Shown here piece after piece: positions 18,059-25,804 of a stretch of 64,000 bases of DNA. Where the stretch lies: the NCBI RefSeq assembly GCF_025145645.1, contig NZ_CP102252.1:2294001-2358000 (forward strand). The letters are read 5' to 3'. A program made the translations under genes and the position numbers. The notes beneath the pieces are model-generated. The model ran no database searches. It had not been told where the DNA came from and worked only from the letters and a program-made list of their open reading frames with translations. Position 1 is the stretch's first letter, and each line of letters opens with the position of its first letter. This DNA is from Alistipes senegalensis JC50 (GTDB lineage Bacteria; Bacteroidota; Bacteroidia; Bacteroidales; Rikenellaceae).

Positions 18059-18667
18059 TTAGAAATTATATCCGACGCTGATCGAGAAGCAGTTGTTGCG
18101 TATCGTGCCGTCGCCGTTGACAAGGTCTTTCTGAATCAGGTTCAGACAGCCGATGTCGTAGCCCAGTCCGAAGTAGATGCGGTTCCAGACGACGCCTGCG
18201 CCCAGACGCACGCCCAGGTCGGAGCGCTTGAGCATGCCGTCGTCGCCGAAGATGTCGTCTTTCTCGCCGTTTGCTTTCATCTTGCCGCCGATGCCGAGAC
18301 CGTAGTAAAGACCTGCGAACGGCTGGATCGTAACGATGTTTTTGATGTTGAAGTGGTAATTTACCAGCACGGGAATTTGCAGGTAGGAGGGGCGGAAGCT
18401 CACTCCGGATAATTTGCCGCCGCGGCTCGAAAAGGCGAGTCCGGTTTCGAGGTAGAAAGGCAGTCTGTCGCAGAGCAGGATTTGGTCCGAAACGGCGACA
18501 TGGAATGCGGCCCGCGAGTCGGTGCTTACCGATACGCCGCTCTCTGAAATCGAGTAGCTCGACAGGTTGAGACCGGCGCGGACGCCCAGGATGTTCTTTT
18601 CGTGATTTTGTGCCGAAACGGTGTTCGCCAGCAGGATGGCGGCCACGATGAGTAATACTTTTTTCAT
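18059..18667 (-). CDS. Outer membrane beta-barrel protein (PorT-like)
   Basis: A predicted small outer-membrane barrel of 202 aa. The ATG at 18667 starts a Sec signal (MKKVLLIVAAILLANTVSAQ). Alternating hydrophobic strands follow and the protein ends in the aromatic SVGYNF, typical of barrel termini. It shares the block EKNILGVRAGLNxS and the order of later blocks (FSSRGGK, LQVPLLVN/LQIPVLVN, IQPFAGxYxGxG) with the neighbouring gene at 18803-19456, so the two are tandem paralogs. It has its own promoter (18696-18703). Function beyond porin-like barrel is unknown. Confidence 0.82.
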   Translation of the reverse strand: MKKVLLIVAAILLANTVSAQNHEKNILGVRAGLNLSSYSISESGVSVSTDSRAAFHVAVSDQILLCDRLPFYLETGLAFSSRGGKLSGVSFRPSYLQIPVLVNYHFNIKNIVTIQPFAGLYYGLGIGGKMKANGEKDDIFGDDGMLKRSDLGVRLGAGVVWNRIYFGLGYDIGCLNLIQKDLVNGDGTIRNNCFSISVGYNF

Positions 18668-18695
18668 AGCTGTAAAGTTTGAGGTGTTTGCGTGG

Positions 18696-18733
18696 CAAAT
18701 ATAGGATAATTTTTTCCGAAAAATCCCCCCCCC
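18696..18733 (-). promoter_or_regulatory. Promoter of the barrel gene, with G9 tract at the -33 region
   Basis: On the minus strand a perfect -7 motif TATATTTG (18696-18703) is preceded, 21 nt upstream, by a run of nine G (18725-18733 as C on the plus strand). The tract ends about where the -33 element normally lies. Confidence 0.65.
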
Positions 18734-18802
18734 GATTTTTTTTACGGGCAATCGGCGGCATTGTTCGTAAATTCCTATGTATTAATGAGATCGCTCCGGA
18801 TG

Positions 18803-19456
18803 TCAGAAATTGTATCCGATCGTCACGGACAGGCAGTCGTTGCGGATTTCGATCGCCCGGGTCCGGGACTCGTAACTGAAAAGCGATCCGCCCTTGAACT
18901 GGTTCATGCAGCCGATGTCGTAGCTTACGCCCAGATAGATGCGTTTCACGACGAATCCGACGCCTGCCCGGACTCCGAAGTCCAGCCGGTGAAGCACTCC
19001 CCGGTCGCCGAACAGCTCCTCTGTCCCGAGGTAGTCGAACTCCATGCGGCCCCTCAGCCCCACGCCGCCGTAGATGCCGGCGAAAGGCTGTATCGTGAGG
19101 AGGTCGCGGACGTTGAAATGGCAGTTGACGAGCAGGGGAACTTGCAGGTAGAACGGCCGCGGAGTCGTCCGGTAGACTTCGCCGTATTGCGCAAGAGCGA
19201 TTTTGCCGCCGCGGCTCGAAAAATCGACCCCCGTTTCGAGGTAGAGGGGCAGCTTCCGGGTCAGCAGCACCTGATCCGAGACGGCGAAACGGAATCCCGT
19301 GCGCCAGCCGATGCTGATCGGCATATCTTCGGCCGAAACCGCGAGTTTCGAGACGTTGAGGCCGGCGCGGACACCCAGGATGTTCTTTTCGCGCTGCTGG
19401 GCCCGGACGCTTCCCGCCAGCAGCAGGACGAGCAGGATCAATGCGTATCTTTTCAT
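18803..19456 (-). CDS. Outer membrane beta-barrel protein, paralog of its neighbour
   Basis: A predicted barrel of 217 aa with a Sec signal peptide (MKRYALILLVLLLAGSVRAQ) and the same NILGVRAGLNVS start of the mature part as the 18059-18667 protein. It ends in TIGYNF. The start lies 12 bp after the antiporter stop, so it is co-transcribed with that gene, unlike its paralog. The pair is a tandem duplication that has come under separate promoters. No substrate can be named. Confidence 0.82.
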   Translation of the reverse strand: MKRYALILLVLLLAGSVRAQQREKNILGVRAGLNVSKLAVSAEDMPISIGWRTGFRFAVSDQVLLTRKLPLYLETGVDFSSRGGKIALAQYGEVYRTTPRPFYLQVPLLVNCHFNVRDLLTIQPFAGIYGGVGLRGRMEFDYLGTEELFGDRGVLHRLDFGVRAGVGFVVKRIYLGVSYDIGCMNQFKGGSLFSYESRTRAIEIRNDCLSVTIGYNF

Positions 19457-19468
19457 GCGTGCAAGAGG

Positions 19469-20653
19469 TTATTCTTCGGGGGCGGCGCTTCGGAGCGCCA
19501 GCCGTTTGACCCAGACGACGAAGCCGCCCGTGAGGATGAGGTTCAGCACCAGCGTCAGCACCGAGACGATGAGCGCCGGGCCGCCGAGGCTGTACCCGAG
19601 GGCGATGAAGATCACCCCGGCGCCCACCTCGCCGCGGGTGAACATGCCCACCGAGAGGGCCAGCCGTTCGCTCAGCTTCCGGTCGCGGTAGAAGAAGACC
19701 GGGACGAGCTTTCCGAGGTTGGAAAGTGCCGATACGGCTGCGACGTGCAGCAGCAGGACGCCCCACGGCATCATCGGCTGTGCGGCGGTGACCGATCCGG
19801 CTGCCGCGGCCGCGTCGGACGCCGCGGAGCCCGTCACCAGCGGCATGCTCATTCCCACCAGCAGCATGAACAGGAACGAGATGCCCGTCGAGGCGCGGCG
19901 TTCGGCGGGGGTGTCGTGGTCGCGGTGTTTCATCAGCATGCCGATCACGAAGGCCGGGAGCAGCACCTCGATGTGGATGCTGTTTTCGGGGCCGTACCAG
20001 TGGGCCGTCGCCAGATAGAGCAGCTGCGTCAGGGCGCAGACCGCGACGGAGAGGCCCAGGATGCGTTTCCAGTCCTGCTTCACGTTCCAGGCCGCCTGCC
20101 ACCGCCACCCGACGGCGAGCAGGACGCTCACCGTGCCCACGATGGCGAACATCTGCCATTTGAGGCCGATCATCAGGATTTGCAGCGGGATCATCAGCAG
20201 GATGGTGTCCAGATCGTCGAAGATCGCCAGCACTTGTATTTTACGGTAGATCCAGCTCTGTTTCAGGTGCAGCGCCGCGAGCATCGTGAAGAGGATGCCC
20301 GCCGAGGTCGGGGCCGCGAAACGGCTCAGCAGCAGGTTCTCCTTCCACGCCGCGGGGCTTCCCCACAAGTCGGAGGGCAGCAGCACGAAGACGTAATAGA
20401 GGGCGATCAGCAGCCACGGAAGCGCCGCGGTGGCCATAGCGATGAAGTAATCGGCGGTGTAGGAGCGCCAGCGGGACTTGTCGATCTCGAACTCCCGGCC
20501 GACGTTGATCATAATGAACCCCAGACAGACGTAGAGCAGCGTGTCGGTCGCGGCCTTGAAGCCCGCATAGGATGCGCCCAGTGCGCCGGGAAGCAGCTGC
20601 GAGGCGACGAGGCCCAGCATCAGGAAGAGCGAGAACGAAAGAACTTTTCGCAT
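19469..20653 (-). CDS. Cation:proton antiporter (CPA2-like)
   Basis: An inner-membrane exchanger of 394 aa with about 11-12 hydrophobic segments from the N-terminus on. The central AIFDDLDTILLMIPLQ carries the two adjacent aspartates used for ion and proton exchange in CPA2 transporters, and RFAAPTSAGILFTMLAAL is the usual segment before it. It probably exchanges sodium or potassium for protons. No C-terminal TrkA domain is present. A minus-strand promoter stands 44 bp upstream, and the gene leads an operon with the barrel protein at 18803-19456. Confidence 0.88.
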   Translation of the reverse strand: MRKVLSFSLFLMLGLVASQLLPGALGASYAGFKAATDTLLYVCLGFIMINVGREFEIDKSRWRSYTADYFIAMATAALPWLLIALYYVFVLLPSDLWGSPAAWKENLLLSRFAAPTSAGILFTMLAALHLKQSWIYRKIQVLAIFDDLDTILLMIPLQILMIGLKWQMFAIVGTVSVLLAVGWRWQAAWNVKQDWKRILGLSVAVCALTQLLYLATAHWYGPENSIHIEVLLPAFVIGMLMKHRDHDTPAERRASTGISFLFMLLVGMSMPLVTGSAASDAAAAAGSVTAAQPMMPWGVLLLHVAAVSALSNLGKLVPVFFYRDRKLSERLALSVGMFTRGEVGAGVIFIALGYSLGGPALIVSVLTLVLNLILTGGFVVWVKRLALRSAAPEE

Positions 20654-20696
20654 TGAATGACGGTCGTTTACGTGGTTTTGCGCGTAGGCAGCGGCG

Positions 20697-20704
20697 CAAA
20701 GATA
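20697..20704 (-). promoter_or_regulatory. -7 promoter element for the antiporter gene
   Basis: TATCTTTG on the minus strand, 44 bp before the start codon at 20653, matches the Bacteroidota TAnnTTTG consensus. Confidence 0.65.
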
Positions 20705-20789
20705 CGATATTTGCGCCGGAAACGGAAAAAGGCGTGCCGCAATCGTGAAAAAATTAACAATAAAGAAACCGCAATTCGCAATTATTTTG

Positions 20790-20797
20790 TACCTTTG
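20790..20797 (+). promoter_or_regulatory. -7 promoter element for enolase
   Basis: TACCTTTG matches TAnnTTTG exactly and lies 56 bp before the eno start, within an AT-rich stretch divergent from the antiporter promoter. Confidence 0.65.
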
Positions 20798-20853
20798 CCG
20801 CGACGTTTAGGAAGTTAGTATTTCAAACACATATTATTCAAACCATTACAACT

Positions 20854-22155
20854 ATGCAGATTGTAGAGATTCATGCAAGGGAGATCCTCGACTCGCGAGG
20901 CAATCCGACCGTCGAGGTCGAAGTACGGACTGTATCGGGCGCATTCGGCCGCGCTGCCGTTCCGAGCGGCGCATCGACCGGCGAGAACGAGGCGCTCGAA
21001 CTTCGTGACGGCGACAAGAGCCGTTACCTGGGCAAAGGCGTGCTCAACGCCGTGAAGAACGTCAACGAGGTGATCGCCCCGGCCATCATCGGCATGAACG
21101 TCGCCGATCAGGTGGGCATCGACAAGGCCATGATCGCCCTCGACGGCACCCCGACCAAGTCGAAGTTGGGCGCCAACGCCATCCTCGGCGTGTCGCTGGC
21201 CGTGGCCCGCGCCGCCGCCGACTACTTCGGCATGCCCCTCTATCGCTATATCGGCGGTTCGAACGCCAAGACGCTGCCCGTTCCGATGATGAACATCATC
21301 AACGGCGGTTCGCACTCGGACGCCCCGATCGCATTCCAGGAGTTCATGATCCGTCCCGTAGGCGCCGCTTCGTTCCACGAGGGCATCCGCATGGGCGCCG
21401 AGGTGTTCCACAACCTCAAGAAGGTGCTCCACAACCGCAACCTCTCGACGGCCGTAGGCGACGAGGGCGGTTTCGCTCCCGCGCTCAACGGCACGGAGGA
21501 CGCCATCGAGTCGATCATCGAGGCTATCAAGATGGCCGGCTACAAGCCCGGCCGCAAGTGCGAGGGCGGCGACGTGTCGATCGGCATGGACTGCGCTTCG
21601 TCGGAGTTCTTCGAGAACGGCGTTTACGACTACACCAAGTTCGAGGGTGCGAAGGGCGCCAAGCGTTCGTCGAAGGAGCAGGTCGAGTACCTGAAGGGCC
21701 TCGTTGCCAAATACCCCATCGACTCGATCGAGGACGGTATGTCGGAGAACGACTGGGAAGGCTGGCAGATGCTCACCAAGGAGATCGGCGACAAGTGCCA
21801 GCTCGTGGGCGACGACCTCTTCGTCACGAACGTGGACTTCCTGAAGAAGGGCATCGAGATGGGCTGCGCCAACTCGATCCTCATCAAGGTAAACCAGATC
21901 GGTACGCTGACCGAGACGCTCGACGCCATCGAGATGGCTCACCGCGCCGGCTACACGTCGGTGACGTCGCACCGTTCGGGCGAGACCGAGGATTCGACGA
22001 TCGCCGACATCGCCGTGGCTACGAACTCGGGCCAGATCAAGACCGGTTCGGCTTCGCGTTCGGACCGTATGGCCAAGTACAACCAGCTGCTCCGCATCGA
22101 GGAGGAGCTCGGCGACGAGGCTATCTACGGCTACACGAAGGTATACCGCAAGTAA
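20854..22155 (+). CDS. eno: Enolase
   Basis: A glycolytic enzyme of 433 aa that converts 2-phosphoglycerate to phosphoenolpyruvate with magnesium. The N-terminal ILDSRGNPTVEVEV, the serine loop GAAVPSGASTGENEALELRD-type block, the metal ligands in IEDGMSENDWEGW, the signature ILIKVNQIGTLTET and the SHRSGETEDSTIAD motif are all present. Length is the family norm. The gene is monocistronic, with a promoter upstream and a terminator 20 bp downstream. It shows the strong codon bias expected of a highly expressed gene. Confidence 0.99.
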   Translation: MQIVEIHAREILDSRGNPTVEVEVRTVSGAFGRAAVPSGASTGENEALELRDGDKSRYLGKGVLNAVKNVNEVIAPAIIGMNVADQVGIDKAMIALDGTPTKSKLGANAILGVSLAVARAAADYFGMPLYRYIGGSNAKTLPVPMMNIINGGSHSDAPIAFQEFMIRPVGAASFHEGIRMGAEVFHNLKKVLHNRNLSTAVGDEGGFAPALNGTEDAIESIIEAIKMAGYKPGRKCEGGDVSIGMDCASSEFFENGVYDYTKFEGAKGAKRSSKEQVEYLKGLVAKYPIDSIEDGMSENDWEGWQMLTKEIGDKCQLVGDDLFVTNVDFLKKGIEMGCANSILIKVNQIGTLTETLDAIEMAHRAGYTSVTSHRSGETEDSTIADIAVATNSGQIKTGSASRSDRMAKYNQLLRIEEELGDEAIYGYTKVYRK

Positions 22156-22175
22156 TCTGCGGACCGATCAGAGAG

Positions 22176-22210
22176 AACCGGATGTCCCGACGGGGCATCC
22201 GGTTTTTGTT
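22176..22210 (+). terminator. Intrinsic terminator of eno
   Basis: A 12-bp stem (ACCGGATGTCCC with GGGGCATCCGGT, one G-U pair) on a short GAC loop is followed by TTTTTGTTTTTG. Confidence 0.88.
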
Positions 22211-22412
22211 TTTGTTTTCGTCGGGTTGGCCGGCGTTTTCGGCGCGCGGCCGCTTCCGCGGGCGTTCCGCACGGCTCCGTCCGTTCTCCGCCGGCGGCCG
22301 GCGCCGGGTGAAAAGTTTCGGCCGGGAGCTTTCTACGGGTCGCATCCGGCAAACTATTTGTTTCAAAATGCCATCTTTGCGGTTACAGCGAAACCAGTTA
22401 AAAGAAGGCATT
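22211..22412. other. Upstream region of the recombinase gene
   Basis: GC-rich until about 22340, then AT-rich. A near-consensus -7 motif CATCTTTG lies at 22372-22379 (first base deviates), 33 bp before the recombinase ATG. No repeat matching the inversion sites described elsewhere in the window is visible here. Confidence 0.4.
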
Positions 22413-23783
22413 ATGAACATAGGAAACGATCCGAAAAAACGATTGAACATGAGTATCAAGCCGATGCTCAACATTCGCCCCGGCAGCCCCGACGGACGCT
22501 ATACGCTCGTCATTCAGCTCATACTCGAAAGACGCCGCGGCGTGCTCTTCACGCCGTACCGCCTGCTGCCGGAGGAATTCGATCTCTGGAAACGCAAGGC
22601 GGTCGCCGTCAACCAGCGCAAGACGCACGTGGCGCATATCAGGGATGTCAACGCCTTTCTGGAGAAACAGCGGGAGGAGATCGCGCGCATCCTCGCCGAG
22701 TTCGAACGGGACGGAAAACCCTTCACCGTCCACGATATTACTTCGGCTTACCGCCGGCGATACGACAACCGCTACGTGCACACCTTTTTCCAGCATCAGA
22801 TCGCGGAGCTGATCAAGGAGGGTTCGCAGGGTACGGCGAACAAGTACAATGCGACGCTGGTGGCTTTCGAGAAGTTCGCCGGCAGCCGCCGGGTCCACTT
22901 CGACGACATCGACGAGAACCTGTTGCTGGATTTCGAACGGTATCTGCATCAGATTCCGCTGCAACCCAACACGGTATCCTTCTACCTGAGCAATTTCCGG
23001 GCGCTGTATAACAAAGCCCAGAAACGAGGGTATGTGACCCGCAGCCGGTCGCCTTTCGATGCCGTGCCCATCCGCATCGGGAAGACCCGCAAGCTGGCCG
23101 TCAGCGAGGAGATGCTCCGCAAGGTCGCCGACGCCCGGTTCCCGGATTCCGAGAAGCTGACCTGCGCCCGGGATCTGTTCATGTTCAGCTTCTACTGCCG
23201 GGGAATGTCGTTCGTGGATATGGCCTATCTGCGGCAGGAGGATATTCACGGAGGGATGATCTACTACCGCCGCCGCAAGACGGGGCAGACCTATACGGTC
23301 AAGATCATTCCGGAGGTGCAGGAGATCCTCGACCGCTATCGGGATCGCTGCTTTCCGTGGGCGCTGCCCGTGATGCTCGACTTCGACGGAGAGGGCCGTT
23401 TGCGGCCTCTCGTATACGAGGGCGCGACGGCGGAGGACCGCAAGCGCTTCGAAGCGCGGTTGTATCTGCGCTATAAGTACAACCTGTCGCATTATCTGCG
23501 CTTTTACCGGGATATGAGCAAAAAACTGGAACTGCCCGTCAAACTGTCGTTCAACGTCGCCCGCCACAGTTGGGCCAGCCTCGCGCGCAAGCACGGCGTC
23601 TCCGTTTCCGTGATCAGCGCGGGACTGGGGCACACTTCCGAAAAGACCACGCAAATTTACCTCGACGAACTGGACAACAGCACCGTGGACGCTGCGAACG
23701 CGATGGTGGCGGGACTGCTGAAAGCTCCGGCTCCGGATCGGGGAAAAAGGGCGGAGAAAAAGTTGAAATCAGCGAAAAAATAG
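22413..23783 (+). CDS. Tyrosine-type site-specific recombinase (candidate DNA invertase)
   Basis: A phage-integrase-family recombinase of 456 aa. A SAM-like core-binding domain covers about 130-230 (VAFEKFAGSRRVHFDDIDENLLLDFERYL). The catalytic domain shows R263 (FYCRGMSFVDMAYL), R384 followed by H385 (NVARHSWASLA), H407 (GLGHTSEKTTQIYL) and the nucleophile Y416. The HxxR histidine is replaced by Asn, as I recall seeing in other Bacteroidota recombinases. I chose the ATG at 22413; the open frame before it is antisense-like and overlaps eno. No other phage, conjugation or cargo genes lie nearby. Its stop is 57 bp from an inverted repeat that flanks the AraC gene before the fimbrial operon, so a local promoter invertase is the best inference. 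Confidence 0.9.
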   Translation: MNIGNDPKKRLNMSIKPMLNIRPGSPDGRYTLVIQLILERRRGVLFTPYRLLPEEFDLWKRKAVAVNQRKTHVAHIRDVNAFLEKQREEIARILAEFERDGKPFTVHDITSAYRRRYDNRYVHTFFQHQIAELIKEGSQGTANKYNATLVAFEKFAGSRRVHFDDIDENLLLDFERYLHQIPLQPNTVSFYLSNFRALYNKAQKRGYVTRSRSPFDAVPIRIGKTRKLAVSEEMLRKVADARFPDSEKLTCARDLFMFSFYCRGMSFVDMAYLRQEDIHGGMIYYRRRKTGQTYTVKIIPEVQEILDRYRDRCFPWALPVMLDFDGEGRLRPLVYEGATAEDRKRFEARLYLRYKYNLSHYLRFYRDMSKKLELPVKLSFNVARHSWASLARKHGVSVSVISAGLGHTSEKTTQIYLDELDNSTVDAANAMVAGLLKAPAPDRGKRAEKKLKSAKK

Positions 23784-23840
23784 TATTTTTGCTATCGGAC
23801 CGCAGCTCTTGTGTTTCACGGGGATGCGGAAAAAAATGCG

Positions 23841-23860
23841 GTCTTTTCGGAAAAGACTGT
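23841..23860. repeat. Left inverted repeat of the putative fimbrial switch
   Basis: GTCTTTTCGGAAAAGACTGT, repeated exactly in inverted orientation at 25078-25097. It is itself a dyad: 5-bp arms GTCTT/AAGAC around a 7-bp centre (8-bp arms around one base at most). On the plus strand it is followed by a T-rich stretch, so it might also end the recombinase transcript. Confidence 0.75.
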
Positions 23861-23913
23861 GGGGGCTTCTTTTTCTTGCGGCTTTGAGCTGAATCCGTCT
23901 CGAATTCCCGGTG

Positions 23914-23955
23914 CAAAGATACGGGAAAAATATGAATATGAATTTACCCCCCCCC
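23914..23955 (-). promoter_or_regulatory. Outward promoter at the left end of the putative switch, with G9 tract
   Basis: TATCTTTG (minus, 23914-23921) is preceded 25 nt upstream by nine G (23947-23955 as C on the plus strand). The transcript would leave the segment leftwards and run antisense to the 3' end of the recombinase gene. Confidence 0.6.
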
Positions 23956-24012
23956 TGACCGGAATCGGACATTCTTATATCCCGTTTATGCCAAAAGCGC
24001 ATTTCTAACCCG

Positions 24013-24915
24013 TTATCGGTCAGAGATGTGCTTCGTTCTTAATTCGGCGGGCGTGCAATTCAGGTGGCGCTGGCAGAATCGGTAAAAAGCAAGATAACTG
24101 CTGAAGTCGAATATGTGCATCAGCTCTTCGTTGCTTGTGATTCCGTTACGGACTGCCTGTTCTATTTCTGAGGCTTTTTGTTTCATCCTCCATTTGTGAT
24201 AGGACTCGTGGAATGCCTCCCGGAACTTGCGGGTAAAGGTCCTTCCGCTCATGTGTCCCATTGCCGCCATGTCCTCGACGGTTTTGGCCTGGCGGTAGGA
24301 ACTCAGGACGAAGAGCGTGAAATCGTCTTTGGGTTTCAGGACATCGCGGAAGAAACAGCCCAGACGTTTGTCGCCGTATAGACATATCATCATCAGGTAC
24401 AGTTCATGTTCCTTGACGATGTGATAGCAGGGAATGTGCAGCCGGTGCGGGTCGAATGCCGGTTCCAGCCCGCGAAGAAACGACAGCAGCTCCGGGACGA
24501 TCTCCAGCACGGGAGAGAACGACTCCATGCCGCCGCTCTTCACGGCAACGTGCGCCAGAATGTCGTTGTGGCAAAATATAATCCGGTTATTGAAGTCGAG
24601 GGCGATGACCTCGCTCTCGGTTTGTGCCATTACCGTCGCAGTCCTGCTTTTTGCGAGGAATATGCACTGGCCCCCGGAAAGGTAATGGTTGTCGCGGCTG
24701 TCCATGCAGACGTGGATATGCCCCGAAAGCAGAAACAAAATCCGATGCGAACGATGGGCTGCGCCGGGCAGCCAATGGCGCTCTTGGAGCCTCGTCTTCG
24801 AAAACCTGGCGGAAAAACGGTCGTTGTCATAGGAGCATTCCGCGCAACCGACAGGGCAGTTGACCGTGCGGAGCGCTTCGCATGCGTCGTGGGCCGCGTT
24901 TGATGGCTGTTTCAT
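24013..24915 (-). CDS. AraC-family transcriptional regulator
   Basis: A DNA-binding regulator of 300 aa. The C-terminal AraC double helix-turn-helix spans about 200-295 (MAAMGHMSGRTFTRKFREAFHESYHKWRMKQKASEIEQAV, then DFSSYLAFYRFCQRHLNCTPAELR). The N-terminal half looks like a cupin-type sensor (HRSHRILFLLSGHIHV; LSGGQCIFLAKS). An unusual CxxxCxxC cluster (C20, C24, C27) lies at the extreme N-terminus. The gene stands inside the putative invertible segment and diverges from the fimbrial operon, so it probably controls fimbriae or its own orientation. The ligand is unknown. Confidence 0.88.
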   Translation of the reverse strand: MKQPSNAAHDACEALRTVNCPVGCAECSYDNDRFSARFSKTRLQERHWLPGAAHRSHRILFLLSGHIHVCMDSRDNHYLSGGQCIFLAKSRTATVMAQTESEVIALDFNNRIIFCHNDILAHVAVKSGGMESFSPVLEIVPELLSFLRGLEPAFDPHRLHIPCYHIVKEHELYLMMICLYGDKRLGCFFRDVLKPKDDFTLFVLSSYRQAKTVEDMAAMGHMSGRTFTRKFREAFHESYHKWRMKQKASEIEQAVRNGITSNEELMHIFDFSSYLAFYRFCQRHLNCTPAELRTKHISDR

Positions 24916-25002
24916 CGTTATCCTTTTTGGTCCGACTTCTATTTCGCTGAATTATAGCATTTTGTATTTATGGTTTCATCCCGTGTGACAATATTCGCAA
25001 TG

Positions 25003-25036
25003 ATTAAGCGATTCCTTGCGGAATGTATCGCTTAAT
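25003..25036. promoter_or_regulatory. Dyad between AraC gene and fimbrial operon
   Basis: A perfect 10-bp inverted repeat (ATTAAGCGAT at 25003-25012, ATCGCTTAAT at 25027-25036) with a 14-bp spacer. Size and place suit a regulator operator, possibly of the adjacent AraC protein. Confidence 0.5.
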
Positions 25037-25077
25037 AATCTGATTCTTAGCGGTATATATCGGAGCTCTCGCATCCG

Positions 25078-25097
25078 ACAGTCTTTTCCGAAAAGAC
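25078..25097. repeat. Right inverted repeat of the putative fimbrial switch
   Basis: The exact reverse complement of 23841-23860. Here it is embedded in a longer perfect palindrome, 25075-25103, with 13-bp arms around CCG. It lies 118 bp before the first fimbrial gene. Confidence 0.75.
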
Positions 25098-25215
25098 TGT
25101 CGGACATGATCTGTTCGTCCGGCGCGTTTTGTGGCATTCGGCTGGTTTGTCTTTTCCCGGCGTTACCGGGCGGAAAGGTGTCGTCTGTTGTCGTATGATG
25201 CAAATAAATTCATCT

Positions 25216-25791
25216 ATGAGGAAACTTCTTATCCTATTGTTTCTATCGTGCTGTTCGGCAGGTCCGGCTGCTGCGCAGCGGTTCGGAGTCAAGACCAATG
25301 CGCTGCATTGGGCGACGGCCGGAACGCTCAATGCGGGCCTCGAAGCCGGCCTGGGCAAGCGGACCTCGCTCGAACTGACCGGCGATTACAATCCCTGGAC
25401 GCTCGACAGGGACGAGAACCGGAAACTCAAATTCTGGTCGGTGATGCCGGAGTTCCGCTATTGGCTCTGCGAACGCTTCAACGGCCATTTTTTCGGACTG
25501 CACTCCGGCTACGGCGAATACAATATCAGCGGTGTGCGCATCCCTTTCCTGAAAAAGTCCGTGAAGGACCACCGCTATCAGGGCTGGGCGACCGGCCTGG
25601 GCATCTCTTACGGTTACTCGTGGCTGCTGGGCCGGCGCTGGAATCTGGAGGCGACCGTCGGCGCGGGATACGTCTATACGAATTACGACCGCTACGAATG
25701 TGCGACCTGCGGCAAATTCCGCGGGACGGGCGACCGGCACTATTTCGGACCGACGAAAGCCGGCATTTCCATCATATACATCATAGATTAG
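25216..25791 (+). CDS. DUF3575 outer membrane protein, first gene of fimbrial operon
   Basis: A predicted secreted or outer-membrane protein of 191 aa. The start at 25216 gives a signal peptide (MRKLLILLFLSCCSAGPAAAQ); an earlier ATG at 25195 would put charged residues before it. The mature start RFGVKTNALHWATAGTLNAGLE and the SLELTGDYNPWT block match DUF3575, a family that routinely opens Mfa-type fimbrial operons in Bacteroidales. A role in fimbrial export or anchoring is assumed from that association and not proven. It precedes the DUF3868 gene by 13 bp. Confidence 0.85.
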   Translation: MRKLLILLFLSCCSAGPAAAQRFGVKTNALHWATAGTLNAGLEAGLGKRTSLELTGDYNPWTLDRDENRKLKFWSVMPEFRYWLCERFNGHFFGLHSGYGEYNISGVRIPFLKKSVKDHRYQGWATGLGISYGYSWLLGRRWNLEATVGAGYVYTNYDRYECATCGKFRGTGDRHYFGPTKAGISIIYIID

Positions 25792-25804
25792 GAGGGACGA
25801 CGCA

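Larger units (their letters stand above)
23861..25077. promoter_or_regulatory. Putative invertible segment carrying the AraC gene and a fimbrial promoter
   Basis: A 1217-bp segment lies between perfect 20-bp inverted repeats. It contains the AraC-type gene (minus strand) and, near its left end, a minus-strand -7 motif TATCTTTG at 23914-23921 pointing out towards the recombinase. Inversion would place that promoter close to 25021 reading right into the fimbrial operon. In the orientation given I find no perfect TAnnTTTG on the plus strand before the first fimbrial gene. Segment inversion is inferred, not seen. Confidence 0.55.

Noticed and set aside
22413..23783. Recombinase as part of an integrated phage or conjugative element
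   Set aside because: No phage, mobilisation, excisionase or tRNA attachment features lie nearby, and the flanking genes are ordinary chromosomal genes.
25003..25036. 10-bp inverted repeat before the fimbrial operon as an inversion site
   Set aside because: The 14-bp spacer is too short for a switch; an operator is more likely.
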